From Stutzerimonas azotifigens (GTDB lineage Bacteria; Pseudomonadota; Gammaproteobacteria; Pseudomonadales; Pseudomonadaceae), in contig NZ_JAAMRF010000003.1 of the NCBI RefSeq assembly GCF_013522725.1, forward strand, positions 1 through 64,000: a stretch of 64,000 nucleotides of DNA. The letters run 5' to 3'. Position 1 is the stretch's first letter. The number at the start of each line of letters is the position of its first letter. A model generated the notes under the pieces. That model was not told the DNA's origin. It did no database searches and worked only from the letters and a program-made list of their open reading frames with translations. Of the stretch, positions 53,245 to 62,255 are shown piece after piece. The position numbers and the translations under genes are program-made.

Positions 53245-55350
53245 ATGTCAGAAGTCGTTCGGCTCGAGCGCCGGGGCGATATCGCCCTGATCACGGTCAA
53301 CAATCCACCGGTCAACGCACTCGGCGTGGCGGTACGTGCAGGGCTGCAACAGGCCTTCGAGCGCGCCGAGGCCGATACCGAGGTTCGCGCAGTCGTATTG
53401 CTCTGCGAGGGCACGACCTTCATTGCTGGCGCGGATATCAAGGAGTTCGGCAAGCCGCCACAGTCGCCGAGCCTGCCCGAGGTGATCGAAATCATCGAAG
53501 GTGGCAGCAAGCCCAGCGTTGCCGTGATTCACGGCACTGCGCTGGGCGGCGGCCTCGAGGTCGCGCTGGGCTGCCATTACCGCATCGCCCGCCCCGACGC
53601 CAAGGTCGGCCTGCCCGAGGTGAAGCTCGGCCTGCTCCCCGGCGCCGGCGGTACCCAGCGTCTGCCGCGTCTGGCCGGGGTCGCCAAGGCGCTGGACATG
53701 ATCGTCAGTGGCCAGCCGATCGGTGCGGCCGAGGCGGTCGAGCACCGCATCGTCGACGAGCTGTTCGAGGGTGACCTGGTCGAAGCCGGCCTGGCCTACG
53801 CCCGCCGCATGGTCGAGGAAGGCCGCGCGCCCCGGCGCAGCGGCGAGCAGACCGCCGGCCTGGAGGGGGCTGACAACGCCGGGCTGATCGCTGCCAAGCA
53901 CGCCGAAGTGGCCAAGCGCATGCCGGGCCTGTTCTCGCCGCTGCGCTGCGTGGCCGCGGTGGAAGCAGCAACCAGACTACCGCTGGCCGAAGGGCTCAAG
54001 CGGGAGCGCGAGCTGTTCGTCGAGTGCCTGCAATCGCCGCAGCGGGCGGCGCTGGTTCATGCGTTCTTCTCCGAACGGCAGGCGGGCAAGGTCGCCGGTT
54101 TGCCTGCCGATGTGTCGCCCCGCCAGATCAAGAGTGCCGCGGTGATCGGCGGCGGTACCATGGGCGTCGGCATTGCGCTGTGCTTCGCCAATGCCGGGCT
54201 GCCGGTCAAGCTGCTGGAAATCAACGACGAGGCGCTTGGCCGTGCCCTGCAGCGCGCCCGTGACACCTACGGCGCCAGCGTCAAGCGAGGCAGCCTGACC
54301 GAGGTGGCCATGGAAAAGCGCCTCACGCTGGTTCAGGGGGTGACCGACTACGCTGCGCTCGCCGACGTCGACCTGGTGATCGAGGCGGTGTTCGAAGACA
54401 TGGGTGTCAAGCAGCAGGTGTTCGAGCGGCTCGATGCGGTCTGCAAGCCCGGCGCGATCCTCGCCTCCAATACCTCCTCGCTGGACCTGAACGCCATCGC
54501 CGCCTTTACCAAACGCCCCGAAGAGGTGGTGGGCCTGCATTTCTTCAGCCCGGCCAATGTCATGCGCCTGCTCGAAGTGGTACGCGGCGAGCGGACCAGC
54601 CATGAAGTGCTCGCCACCTCGATGGCGCTGGGCAAGACGCTGAAGAAGGTCGCCGTGGTGGTGGGTGTGTGCGATGGCTTTGTCGGCAACCGCATGGTGT
54701 TCCAGTACGGCCGCGAGGCGGAGTTCCTGCTCGAAGAGGGCGCCACGCCCCAGCAGGTGGACGCCGCGCTGCGTGACTTCGGCATGGCCATGGGCCCGTT
54801 CGCCATGCGTGACCTTTCCGGCCTCGACATCGGCCAGGCGATCCGCAAGCGTCAGCGCGCGACGCTGCCGGCGGGCCTCGACTTCCCCACCGTGTCCGAC
54901 AAGCTCTGCGAAGCGGGGATGCTCGGGCAGAAGACCGGCGCCGGCTACTACCGCTACGAGCCCGGCAACCGCACGCCGCAGGAGAACCCGGCACTCGCCG
55001 AGATGCTCGAAGCCGCCTCGCGTGAGAAGGGCATCGAACGCCGCACGCTGGACGAGGCGTACATCATCGAGCGGACGATCTACGCGCTGGTGAACGAAGG
55101 CGCAAAGATCCTGGAGGAGGGCATCGCCCAGCGCTCGAGCGACATCGACGTCATCTACCTCAACGGCTATGGCTTCCCGGCGTTTCGCGGCGGGCCGATG
55201 TTCTACGCCGACAGCGTCGGGCTCGACACCGTGCTGGCGAAGGTCAAGGAATTGCACGCGCGCTGCGGCGACTGGTGGAAGCCGGCGCCGCTGCTGGAAA
55301 AACTGGCCGCCGAAGGCCGCACCTTTTCGCAATGGCAGGCCGGCGAGTAG
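53245..55350 (+). CDS. FadB-like enoyl-CoA hydratase/3-hydroxyacyl-CoA dehydrogenase
   Basis: A bifunctional beta-oxidation enzyme of 701 residues. The crotonase domain (1-190) has the oxyanion AGADIKEFG near 63 and the Glu-bearing [13 protein letters not shown] and [23 protein letters not shown] dehydrogenase domain follows (about 295-680) with the NAD motif [19 protein letters not shown], catalytic His in [17 protein letters not shown] near 435 and DGFVGNRM. It resembles the peroxisomal-type single-chain enzymes rather than FadB with FadA. GCGGAGG precedes the ATG. Two acyl-CoA dehydrogenases follow at 30 and 12 bases, so it is one operon. No thiolase is encoded here. The TGTGCGAAA motif upstream links it to the IclR regulator. 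Confidence 0.9.
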   Translation: MSEVVRLERRGDIALITVNNPPVNALGVAVRAGLQQAFERAEADTEVRAVVLLCEGTTFIAGADIKEFGKPPQSPSLPEVIEIIEGGSKPSVAVIHGTALGGGLEVALGCHYRIARPDAKVGLPEVKLGLLPGAGGTQRLPRLAGVAKALDMIVSGQPIGAAEAVEHRIVDELFEGDLVEAGLAYARRMVEEGRAPRRSGEQTAGLEGADNAGLIAAKHAEVAKRMPGLFSPLRCVAAVEAATRLPLAEGLKRERELFVECLQSPQRAALVHAFFSERQAGKVAGLPADVSPRQIKSAAVIGGGTMGVGIALCFANAGLPVKLLEINDEALGRALQRARDTYGASVKRGSLTEVAMEKRLTLVQGVTDYAALADVDLVIEAVFEDMGVKQQVFERLDAVCKPGAILASNTSSLDLNAIAAFTKRPEEVVGLHFFSPANVMRLLEVVRGERTSHEVLATSMALGKTLKKVAVVVGVCDGFVGNRMVFQYGREAEFLLEEGATPQQVDAALRDFGMAMGPFAMRDLSGLDIGQAIRKRQRATLPAGLDFPTVSDKLCEAGMLGQKTGAGYYRYEPGNRTPQENPALAEMLEAASREKGIERRTLDEAYIIERTIYALVNEGAKILEEGIAQRSSDIDVIYLNGYGFPAFRGGPMFYADSVGLDTVLAKVKELHARCGDWWKPAPLLEKLAAEGRTFSQWQAGE

Positions 55351-55380
55351 CCGCCTGCACCCCTGCTCAGAGGAATACCC

Positions 55381-56577
55381 ATGAACGTCAACTACACGAC
55401 CGAAGAGCTCGCCTTCCGCGACGAGGTGCGTGCTTTCCTGTCCACCGAGCTGCCGGCGGATATAGCCACCAAGACCAAGCTCGGCAAGCACCTGTCCAAG
55501 GAAGACCACCAGCGCTGGCAACGCATCCTGTCGAACAAGGGCTGGTACGCGCCGGGCTGGCCGGTGGAGCTGGGCGGCACTACCTGGGGCCCGGTGGAAA
55601 AGCACATCTTCGACGAGGAGTGCGCCGCCTTCGGTGCGCCGCGCACCATCCCGTTCGGCGTCAACATGGTCGCGCCGGTGATCATCAAGTTCGGCACCCA
55701 GCAGCAGAAGGACCACTACCTGCCGCGCATCCTCTCGGGCGAGGACTGGTGGTGCCAGGGCTATTCCGAGCCGGGTGCAGGCTCGGATCTGGCGAGCCTC
55801 AAGACCCGCGCCGTGCGTGACGGCGACCACTACGTCGTCAATGGCCAGAAGACCTGGACCACTCTCGGCCAGCACGCCAACATGATCTTCTGTCTGGTGC
55901 GCACCGATCCCGAGGCCCAGCAGCAGCGCGGTATCAGCTTCCTCTTGATCGACATGAGCACGCCGGGCATCAGCGTGCGGCCGATCATCACCCTGGACGG
56001 CGACCATGAGGTCAACGAAGTCTTCTTCGATAACGTTCGCGTGCCGGTGGAAAACCTCGTCGGTCAGGAAAACCAGGGCTGGACCTGCGCCAAGTACCTG
56101 CTCACCCACGAGCGCACGGGGCTGGCCGGCATCGGCGCCTCGAAGGCGGCGCTGGCGCACCTCAAGCGCATCGCCATGAAGGAAGTCTGCGACGGCAAGC
56201 CGATGCTCGAAGACCCGCTGTTCCGCGCCCAGGTGGCGGAGGTCGAGATGCAGCTGATGGCCATCGAGATGAGCACCCTGCGCATCCTCGCGGCGGCGAA
56301 GGAGGGCGGTGTGCCCGGCGCCGAGTCTTCGATCCTCAAGGTCAAGGGCACCGAGATCCGCCAGGCGATTACCTACCTGCTGCGAAAGGTCATCGGCCCC
56401 TACGCGCTGCCCTTCCTTGAGGAGGAGCTGCAGCTGGACTACGACGGCGAGCTGCTGCACGCCGATTACAGCGCGGCGCTGGCCGGCGACTACTTCAACA
56501 TGCGCAAGCTGTCGATCTTCGGCGGCTCCAACGAAATCCAGAAGAACATCGTCTCGAAGATGATTCTCGAGCTGTAA
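55381..56577 (+). CDS. Acyl-CoA dehydrogenase, pimeloyl-CoA dehydrogenase large subunit-like
   Basis: An FAD enzyme of 398 residues that introduces the 2,3-double bond in an acyl-CoA. It has QGYSEPGAGSDLASLKTRA near residue 125, the C-terminal FNMRKLSIFGGSNEIQKNIVSKMIL, and the layout of PimC-type large subunits that pair with a PimD-type small subunit, here encoded 12 bases downstream. Such pairs act on dicarboxylic, branched or side-chain acyl-CoAs. GAGG precedes the ATG. The substrate is unknown. Confidence 0.88.
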   Translation: MNVNYTTEELAFRDEVRAFLSTELPADIATKTKLGKHLSKEDHQRWQRILSNKGWYAPGWPVELGGTTWGPVEKHIFDEECAAFGAPRTIPFGVNMVAPVIIKFGTQQQKDHYLPRILSGEDWWCQGYSEPGAGSDLASLKTRAVRDGDHYVVNGQKTWTTLGQHANMIFCLVRTDPEAQQQRGISFLLIDMSTPGISVRPIITLDGDHEVNEVFFDNVRVPVENLVGQENQGWTCAKYLLTHERTGLAGIGASKAALAHLKRIAMKEVCDGKPMLEDPLFRAQVAEVEMQLMAIEMSTLRILAAAKEGGVPGAESSILKVKGTEIRQAITYLLRKVIGPYALPFLEEELQLDYDGELLHADYSAALAGDYFNMRKLSIFGGSNEIQKNIVSKMILEL

Positions 56578-56589
56578 GGGGGCACCGCA

Positions 56590-57732
56590 ATGGACTTCAA
56601 ACTGACTGAAGAGCAGCAAATGCTGCAGGACACCGCGGCGCGTCTGGTGCGCGACGCCTACCCGTTCGAGCAGCGCGAGAAATTCAGCGAGTCGGAGCTC
56701 GGCTTCTCCTCCGAGTTCTGGGGACAGCTGGGCGAGCTGGGCCTGACCGCCGTGCCGTTTTCCGAAGAGATCGGAGGCTTTGGCGGTGGTGGCGTGGAAA
56801 CCATGCTGGTGATGACCGAACTGGGCCGCGGGCTGACGCTCGAGCCCTACGTGCAATCGGTCATCTTCGGTGGCGGCTTGCTCAACCAGCTCGGCAGCGA
56901 AGCGCAGAAGCAGGACTTGCTGCCCCAGGTGGCGGCCGGTTCGCTGCAGCTGGCGGTGGCCTTCGAAGAGCCGCAGAGCCACTACAACCTCAACGACGTG
57001 CAGACCCGCGCCGAGGCGGTGGACGGCGGCTATCGCTTGTCCGGGCGCAAGGCCGTGGTGATTGGCGGGCACAGTGCCGGGCGGATCATCGTCTCCGCGC
57101 GCATCTCCGGCGACAGCCGTGACGAGGCCGGTATCGGGCTCTTCATCGTCGATCCGAACGCCAAGGGCGTGAGCCGTCGCGTCTACCCGACCATCGACGG
57201 GCGCAAGGGCTGCGAGCTGTTCCTCGACAACGTTCAGGTGTCGGCCGAAGCTGTGCTCGGCGAAGCCGGTAATGCCCTGCCGGCGCTGCGCTACCAGCAG
57301 GGCCGCGCCATCGCCGCGCAGTGCGCCGATGCACTGGGCAGCATGCAGGAGGCCTGCAAGCTCACCCTCGACTACCTGAAGACGCGCAAGCAGTTCGGCG
57401 TACCGATCGGCAAGTTCCAGGTCCTGCAGCACCGCATGGTCGACATGCAGACCGAGCTGGAACAGGCCACCAGCATGGCGATCCTCGCCGCGACCTTTGC
57501 CGATGGCGAAGACAACGACGACCGCCGCCGCATCATCGCCGCTGCCAAGTACATCTGCGCCCGGGCCGGTCGCAAGATCGCCGAGGAAGCCATCCAGCTG
57601 CACGGCGGCATCGGCATGACCTGGGAGTACAACCTCGCCCACCATGCCAAGCGCCTGGTGATGATGGCCCACGAGCTGGGCGACGATGACCATCACCTGA
57701 AGGCTTATACGAAGCTGATGCAGGTGGCGTGA
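56590..57732 (+). CDS. Acyl-CoA dehydrogenase, pimeloyl-CoA dehydrogenase small subunit-like
   Basis: A 380-residue acyl-CoA dehydrogenase paralogue that probably forms a heteromer with the preceding one. It has the N-terminal FKLTEEQQMLQDTAARLVRD, RYQQGRAIAAQCADALG near residue 237 and IQLHGGIGMTWEYNLAHHAKRL near 336. The usual SEP-type flavin loop is changed to VAFEEPQSHYNLNDVQTRAE, as in small subunits of such pairs. It is the last gene of the operon, followed by a strong terminator. Confidence 0.88.
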   Translation: MDFKLTEEQQMLQDTAARLVRDAYPFEQREKFSESELGFSSEFWGQLGELGLTAVPFSEEIGGFGGGGVETMLVMTELGRGLTLEPYVQSVIFGGGLLNQLGSEAQKQDLLPQVAAGSLQLAVAFEEPQSHYNLNDVQTRAEAVDGGYRLSGRKAVVIGGHSAGRIIVSARISGDSRDEAGIGLFIVDPNAKGVSRRVYPTIDGRKGCELFLDNVQVSAEAVLGEAGNALPALRYQQGRAIAAQCADALGSMQEACKLTLDYLKTRKQFGVPIGKFQVLQHRMVDMQTELEQATSMAILAATFADGEDNDDRRRIIAAAKYICARAGRKIAEEAIQLHGGIGMTWEYNLAHHAKRLVMMAHELGDDDHHLKAYTKLMQVA

Positions 57733-57757
57733 TCGGCCGAGGTCGAGTGAACGAAGA

Positions 57758-57784
57758 CCCGCTCCCAGGAGCGGGTTTTTTTTT
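57758..57784 (+). terminator. Intrinsic terminator of the beta-oxidation operon
   Basis: CCCGCTC and GAGCGGG form the stem, followed by nine T residues, 26 bases after the stop of the small-subunit gene. Confidence 0.92.
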
Positions 57785-57840
57785 GACGGATGTCGATGCG
57801 CGGTTTGTGATTTTTGGATGATGCGGAGGATCGGTAGCGC

Positions 57841-58250
57841 CGTAGGGGGGATGTCGCCTTTCACATCCACGCGGCCGGGTCGATGCCGTGGGCCGGTGGA
57901 TCGGTGGATCGGTGGATCGATGAAGCGTGATCCACCCTACGGCTGCGTCGGTTTGGGTTCGTAGGGTGGATGTCGCTTTTCACATCCACGCGGCGGGTCG
58001 ATGCCGTGGGTCGGTGGATCTATGAAGCGTGATCCACCCTACGGCTGCGCCGGTTTGGGTTCGTAGGGTGGATGTCGCCTTTCACATCCACGCGGTCGGG
58101 TCGGCACCGAGGGTCGGTGGATCGGTGAAGCGTGATCCACCCTACGGCTGCGCCGGTTTGGGTTCGTAGGGTGGATGTCGCCTTTCACATCCACGCGGCG
58201 GGGTCGATGCCGTGGGTCGGTGGATCGGTGAAGCGTGATCCACCCTACGC
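57841..58250. repeat. Four tandem copies of a roughly 102-bp intergenic repeat
   Basis: Units start at about 57841, 57961, 58063 and 58166. Each begins GTAGGGTGGATGTCGC, contains a hairpin (GGATGTCGCCTTTCACATCC), and ends GTGATCCACCCTACGG, so that the two ends pair across the unit (GTAGGGTGGA with TCCACCCTAC). Unit 1 is longer because GGTGGATC is itself repeated three times. Units 2-4 are nearly identical, which indicates recent amplification. It fills the gap between the convergent acyl-CoA dehydrogenase and MFS genes. Spacer-free repeats rule out CRISPR. Confidence 0.92.
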
Positions 58251-58268
58251 GGGCTTGCCTGTGTGCGA

Positions 58269-59627
58269 TCAGGCCGGCTTGGCCTGGGCGTCGTCCGCAG
58301 CCGCGCTCTGCGGCTTCCACGCCTGCAGCCGATCCAAGCTGCCGCGGTAATGCTTCAGCCCCATGCCGAGCAGGATCATGGCGCCGACCAGGGCGATGCC
58401 GGTGACGATCAACAGCGAATAGCGCAGGGCGTTGTCGTCGCCGAAGACGAAGTCGGTACCCAGCGCCACTGCTGTCGGGCCGATGCCGAGGCCGACCATG
58501 GTGATGACGAACAGGTACACCGCCGAGGCCTGGCCGCGCATGGAGTTGGGCATGATTTCCTGGATCGCCGCCGGGCCGACCCCGAAGGGCATGGCGATGG
58601 TGAACACGTGCAGGGCGATCAGGGCCAGCGCCAGTTCGCCGCTGCCGGCGAGGTAGGCGAGGTTGAGCGGCAGGGTCAGCGCTGCGGAGATGATGCCCAC
58701 GCGCAGCGGTGCGTCGCGATAGCCGCGGCGGTGCAGCAGGTCGGACAGCCTCCCGCCCGCGATGATGCCCAGCGAGCCGGCCACCGCCACCACCGAGCCG
58801 TAGAGCACACCGACGTCGCTGGCCGACCAGCCGTAGGTGCGGATGAAGAAGGTCGGGATCCAGGCCGAGCTGCCATAGGCCGCGAAGGCCAGGCAGGCGA
58901 AGCCGAAGTTGTGGCAGAGCACGGTGCGACGGTTCTGCCGGATGTAGCCGGCCACCTCGCTCAGCGGCACCTCGACGCCGGCGCCGATGCCCTTGCGCGA
59001 CGGCTCGCGAATTAACAGCAGCACGGCGGTGAACAGCACCCCGGCGGCGCCGAGCACGAGGAAGATCAGCTGCCACGGGCGAACCATGCCGAGCACCGGC
59101 AGGTGCACGTCGCCTTGCGCCGAGGCGAACTTGACCACCAGTCCGCCGAGTAGAAAGGCCAGGCCCGAGCCGATGTAGATGCCCATCGAGTAGACGCTCA
59201 TGGCGGTGCCGCGCAACTTGGGCGGGAAGCTGTCGGCGATCAGCGAATAGGCCGAGGGCGACAGCGCGGCCTCGCCGACACCGACGCCGATGCGGAACAC
59301 CAGGAACTGCCAGAACGTCCGGGCGGTGCCGCACAGGGCTGTCATCAGGCTCCAGACCAGCACGCCGATGGCGATGATGCCGCGACGACTCTTGCGATCG
59401 GCCAGACGACCGATCGGCACGCCGCAGATGGTGTAGAACACCGCGAAGGAGAAGCCCATCAGCAGGCTCATGTGGGTGTCGGTGATGTCGAGGTCGCGGC
59501 GGATCGGCTCGACCAGCAGGTTGAGAATCTGCCGGTCGACGAACGACAGCACGTAGGCGAGCATCAGGATGGCCACTGTCATCCAGGCGCGGGTACTCGA
59601 GGGGTAGCCGTTATTGTTGTTGTGCAT
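58269..59627 (-). CDS. MFS transporter, Spinster-like
   Basis: A major facilitator of 452 residues with 12 membrane helices. The start MHNNNNGYPSSTRAWMTVAILMLAYVLSFVDRQILNLLVEPI is typical of the spinster-like group, and GVPIGRLADRKSRR near residue 73 is the MFS loop 2-3 motif. GGAG lies six bases before the ATG. Codons 3-6 (AAC AAC AAT AAC) make an Hfq/Crc motif. It lies downstream of the alpha/beta hydrolase gene and has a TGTGCGAAA-type motif in the gap, which suggests uptake of the substrate of the acyl-CoA dehydrogenase operon. Confidence 0.88.
   Translation of the reverse strand: MHNNNNGYPSSTRAWMTVAILMLAYVLSFVDRQILNLLVEPIRRDLDITDTHMSLLMGFSFAVFYTICGVPIGRLADRKSRRGIIAIGVLVWSLMTALCGTARTFWQFLVFRIGVGVGEAALSPSAYSLIADSFPPKLRGTAMSVYSMGIYIGSGLAFLLGGLVVKFASAQGDVHLPVLGMVRPWQLIFLVLGAAGVLFTAVLLLIREPSRKGIGAGVEVPLSEVAGYIRQNRRTVLCHNFGFACLAFAAYGSSAWIPTFFIRTYGWSASDVGVLYGSVVAVAGSLGIIAGGRLSDLLHRRGYRDAPLRVGIISAALTLPLNLAYLAGSGELALALIALHVFTIAMPFGVGPAAIQEIMPNSMRGQASAVYLFVITMVGLGIGPTAVALGTDFVFGDDNALRYSLLIVTGIALVGAMILLGMGLKHYRGSLDRLQAWKPQSAAADDAQAKPA
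59611..59621 (-). promoter_or_regulatory. Hfq/Crc motif in the first codons of the MFS gene
   Basis: AACAACAATAA on the minus strand covers codons 3-6 and matches AAnAAnAA twice. The four Asn residues it encodes at the extreme N terminus have no evident protein function. Confidence 0.65.
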
Positions 59628-59712
59628 GGCAAGCTCCGATTGGCGGGCTGTAGCCAGCCCGTCCTCACTGTTGTCGGAGATCAGCCATTCGGCAAGTTGA
59701 ATAACCCTCGGA

Positions 59713-59751
59713 TATGTTTCGCGATAGAGTCCCTACGTTCCGCTGTGCGAA
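59713..59751. promoter_or_regulatory. Candidate IclR-family site upstream of the MFS gene
   Basis: TATGTTTCGCGATAG (59713-59727) and CTGTGCGAAAC (59743-59753) form a GTTTCGC...GCGAAAC inverted pair. Both halves resemble the CTGTGCGAAACAT sequence upstream of the iclR-type gene. The site lies 85-125 bases upstream of the MFS start. Confidence 0.6.
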
Positions 59752-60659
59752 ACCCGCACTACCTGCCTATGGGCATGGGCCACCACCCGGTTTTCATCGC
59801 AAGCCAGCTCCGGCAGCAGCCAGCGGGACCACAGGTTGTCGGCGAAGCTGCGGCGGAAGAATCCGAAATGGCCGATCCGTGTGGCACCCACGTCGCCTGG
59901 GGCGATGCGCTGCATGGTTTTCGGTGCGCCGCTATAGAAGCCGTGCAGGGATTCGGTATTGCGCGCCGACATCATCTCGTCGTCGCTGAAGGACAGCGAC
60001 GTCAGGGGTGTACGCACCGCCGCGAAGGCCTGGCGCACCGGCTCGCCTTCGACGCCGACCAGATACTCCGGATGCAGGCACCAGCGCCGCCACTGGCGAA
60101 TCACCCCGGCCGGCAGATCGCCGACCGCGCCGATGCGGTCGCCCGGGAAATACCCCGCGATGGCGGTCAGCAGCGGAGCCAGGCCGTGCCAGAGCAACCA
60201 CGCCTTGCGCCGGATCTGCGGGCTGTTCTCGCGCCAGTAGCCGCTGCCGGCAGCGATGGTGACGATGCGGGTCAGCCGGTGGTGACCCCTGACCAGCGGC
60301 AGGATCTGCGCGCCGACGCTGTGGCCGATCCAGTACAGCGGCAGGTTGCCAGCCGCTTCGGCGACCGTGGCGAGTACCGCGCTGCAGTCGTGGTGGCCCC
60401 AGTCGAGAATGTCGACCTGGAGCTGGCGCAGCGGTACCGAACGGGAGCGGCCCATGCCCAGGTAATCGAAGGTCACGACCAGGTAGCCGCGCTCGGCCAG
60501 CCAGCTGGCGAAGTCGGTATAGAAACGCTGCTTCACGCCCATCGCGGGTGCGATGATGACGGCGCCGCGTGAAGGGCCGCTCGGTGGGTACCAGTAACTG
60601 GACAGGGTGTGGCCGTTGCCGTTGTCGATTGCGCGTTCTTGCGCCTGTATCGTCGCCAT
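59733..60659 (-). CDS. Alpha/beta hydrolase (COG4757-like)
   Basis: A cytoplasmic alpha/beta hydrolase of 308 residues. It has the oxyanion region VIIAPAMGVKQRFYTDFASWLAERGYLVVTFDYLGMGRS near residue 35, nucleophile motif GHSVGAQ near 102 and probable catalytic His in RIGHFGFF near 283. It would be a thioesterase or esterase. The ATG at 60659 has GGAG and, between the two, an Hfq/Crc motif. It is divergent from a TetR gene, with a palindrome between them, and is followed by the MFS gene. Confidence 0.82.
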   Translation of the reverse strand: MATIQAQERAIDNGNGHTLSSYWYPPSGPSRGAVIIAPAMGVKQRFYTDFASWLAERGYLVVTFDYLGMGRSRSVPLRQLQVDILDWGHHDCSAVLATVAEAAGNLPLYWIGHSVGAQILPLVRGHHRLTRIVTIAAGSGYWRENSPQIRRKAWLLWHGLAPLLTAIAGYFPGDRIGAVGDLPAGVIRQWRRWCLHPEYLVGVEGEPVRQAFAAVRTPLTSLSFSDDEMMSARNTESLHGFYSGAPKTMQRIAPGDVGATRIGHFGFFRRSFADNLWSRWLLPELACDENRVVAHAHRQVVRVSHSGT

Positions 60660-60660
60660 C

Positions 60661-60668
60661 TTGTTGTT
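60661..60668 (-). promoter_or_regulatory. Hfq/Crc motif at the hydrolase ribosome site
   Basis: AACAACAA lies between GGAG and the ATG of the hydrolase gene (GGAGAACAACAAGATG), the same placement as in mdcL. Confidence 0.65.
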
Positions 60669-60714
60669 CTCCGCTCTTTCGCCAGTGCTGCGATCGAAGC
60701 AGTATAAGAACATC

Positions 60715-60740
60715 AGAATATAATTCTAGAAAATTATTCT
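60715..60740. promoter_or_regulatory. Candidate TetR operator between the hydrolase and tetR genes
   Basis: AGAATA-N14-TATTCT with a central TTCTAGAA is symmetric about 60727.5, mismatched only at three inner pairs. It lies 20 bases before the TetR start and 55 before the hydrolase start, and overlaps a TATAAT -10-like sequence. Confidence 0.75.
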
Positions 60741-60760
60741 AGTCAAAACTTGGAGGTCGG

Positions 60761-61339
60761 ATGGCCCGCAGTAGCCGCAAGCAGGAAATCCTTCAGGCCG
60801 CGCTTGGTTGTTTCACCGAGTACGGGGTGGAGGCGACCACCATCGAGATGATCCGCGACCGCTCCGGTGCCAGCATCGGCAGCCTGTATCACCACTTCGG
60901 CAATCGGGAACGGATCATCGCCGCGCTGTACCTGGAGGGTATCGGCGAATACGCCGCGCGGCTCGAGGCCGGGCTGATCGAGACGCTGGATGCCGAGGCG
61001 TGCGTCCGGCTGTTCGTCTCCAGCTACATCGATTGGGTGGTGGCAAACCCGGACTGGGCGCGTTTCGTGCTGCACAACCGTGGGCGGGTCGAGGCCGGGG
61101 AGATGGGCGATCGGTTGCGCGAGGTCAATCAGGCCCATGGCGAGCGGGTCGGCGCGATTCTGCGTCGCCACCGTGAAAGCGGTGCTTTCCGGCGGATGCC
61201 AAGCGACTGTTTCATCGCCGTGGTGATCGGGCCCTGTCATGACATGGCGCGCAACTGGCTGGCCGGGCGCTCGCGCACCGCGCTGGCCGATGTCCGTGAC
61301 CTGCTCGCGGACATCGCGTGGGCCAGCGTCAGGGCTTGA
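60761..61339 (+). CDS. TetR-family transcriptional regulator
   Basis: A 192-residue TetR regulator with the helix-turn-helix in residues 8-50 (TTIEMIRDRSGASIGSLYHHFGNRERI) and a ligand domain with VRLFVSSYIDWVVANPDWARFVLHNRGRVEAGE. GGAGG lies six bases before the ATG. It is divergent from the alpha/beta hydrolase and probably represses it through the palindrome in the 101-base gap. The ligand may be an acyl-CoA or fatty acid, judging from the neighbourhood. Its stop lies 12 bases from the convergent iclR-type gene. Confidence 0.87.
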   Translation: MARSSRKQEILQAALGCFTEYGVEATTIEMIRDRSGASIGSLYHHFGNRERIIAALYLEGIGEYAARLEAGLIETLDAEACVRLFVSSYIDWVVANPDWARFVLHNRGRVEAGEMGDRLREVNQAHGERVGAILRRHRESGAFRRMPSDCFIAVVIGPCHDMARNWLAGRSRTALADVRDLLADIAWASVRA

Positions 61340-61351
61340 CGCTGAGCTCGG

Positions 61352-62137
61352 TCAGACCCCGAGGCTTTCGATGTCGCGGGCGAGCATTTCCAGCTGGTGG
61401 GCCAGCGAGCCCTTGAGGGTGGCCTCGTCGAGCTGGAACGAGGGGGCGCCGCAGGTCAACGCCATGATGCTGCCGTCGGACAGGTGCAGTGGCACGCCGG
61501 CGGCCTTCACGTTGCGGTCCCATTCGCCCAGCGACAGGCAGAAGCCGGTGCGTTCGAATTCGGCGAAGGCGCTCTCCAGCGAGGTCTTCATCGCGTCCCA
61601 GCCGTCTTCGTATTTGTCGGCGAGCAGCGCCATCAGGTGCTCGCGCTCCTTCTCCGGGGTGGCGGCCAGGTACGCGCGACCCGCGGCGGTGGTCGCCAGC
61701 GGCAGGCGCACACCGGCGTCCATGCGCAGCGAGGTGACCTCGGCCGGACGGCAGTTCTCGATGTAGATCATCGACAGGCGATCACGGCAGGTCAGGCCCA
61801 CCGTGGTGTTGGTGCGCCGGGCGAATTCGTCCATGTACGGCTTGGCCAGCTGGCGCACCCGAAGGTTGGAGACGTAGGCATAGCCCAGGGCGAGCACGCC
61901 GGAGTCGAGCTGGTACTTCTCCAGCTGCTGCGAATAGCTGAGGTAGCCGAGCTTGGTCAGGGTGTAGGTCATGCGCGACACGGTCGGCTTGGGCAGGCCG
62001 GTGATGCGGGCGATGTCCTGGTTGCCCATCACCACCGAGCCGTGGGTGAAGGCGCGCAACACGTCCAGCCCCCGGGCCAGCGCCTCGACGAATTTGCGAT
62101 CCTTCGGAGTGCTGCTGTCTTCAACGTCGTCGCTCAT
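61352..62137 (-). CDS. IclR-family transcriptional regulator
   Basis: A 261-residue IclR regulator of the PcaR/PobR type. The winged helix-turn-helix (about 15-75) includes VMGNQDIARITGLPKPTVSRMTYTLTKLGYL; the GAF-like effector domain follows (about 90-255) with TTAAGRAYLAATP near 150. The start at 62137 is chosen because it opens just before KFVEALARGLDVLRAF; readings that begin further upstream run through intergenic repeats. TTTCGCACAG lies 120 bases upstream, a motif shared with the FadB-like operon and the MFS gene, so it probably controls all three. Confidence 0.87.
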   Translation of the reverse strand: MSDDVEDSSTPKDRKFVEALARGLDVLRAFTHGSVVMGNQDIARITGLPKPTVSRMTYTLTKLGYLSYSQQLEKYQLDSGVLALGYAYVSNLRVRQLAKPYMDEFARRTNTTVGLTCRDRLSMIYIENCRPAEVTSLRMDAGVRLPLATTAAGRAYLAATPEKEREHLMALLADKYEDGWDAMKTSLESAFAEFERTGFCLSLGEWDRNVKAAGVPLHLSDGSIMALTCGAPSFQLDEATLKGSLAHQLEMLARDIESLGV

Positions 62138-62255
62138 GTCTCGGTGGTCTCGCAGGTAGGGGCGGGGCGAACGATAGCAGATCGATGGTCGGCATACAGG
62201 GAGCTGCGATCGTTGCGAGGAAAGCGTAGCGAATAACGTCGAATTCGACATCATG

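Noticed and set aside
53977..57870. A nearly 1300-codon open frame antisense to the FadB-like and acyl-CoA dehydrogenase genes
   Set aside because: It is the mirror of well-conserved genes in GC-rich DNA, has Arg/His/Gln-rich composition and no family resemblance.
57841..58250. Possible CRISPR array
   Set aside because: Units are about 102 bp, contiguous, self-complementary and without unique spacers; no cas genes are nearby.
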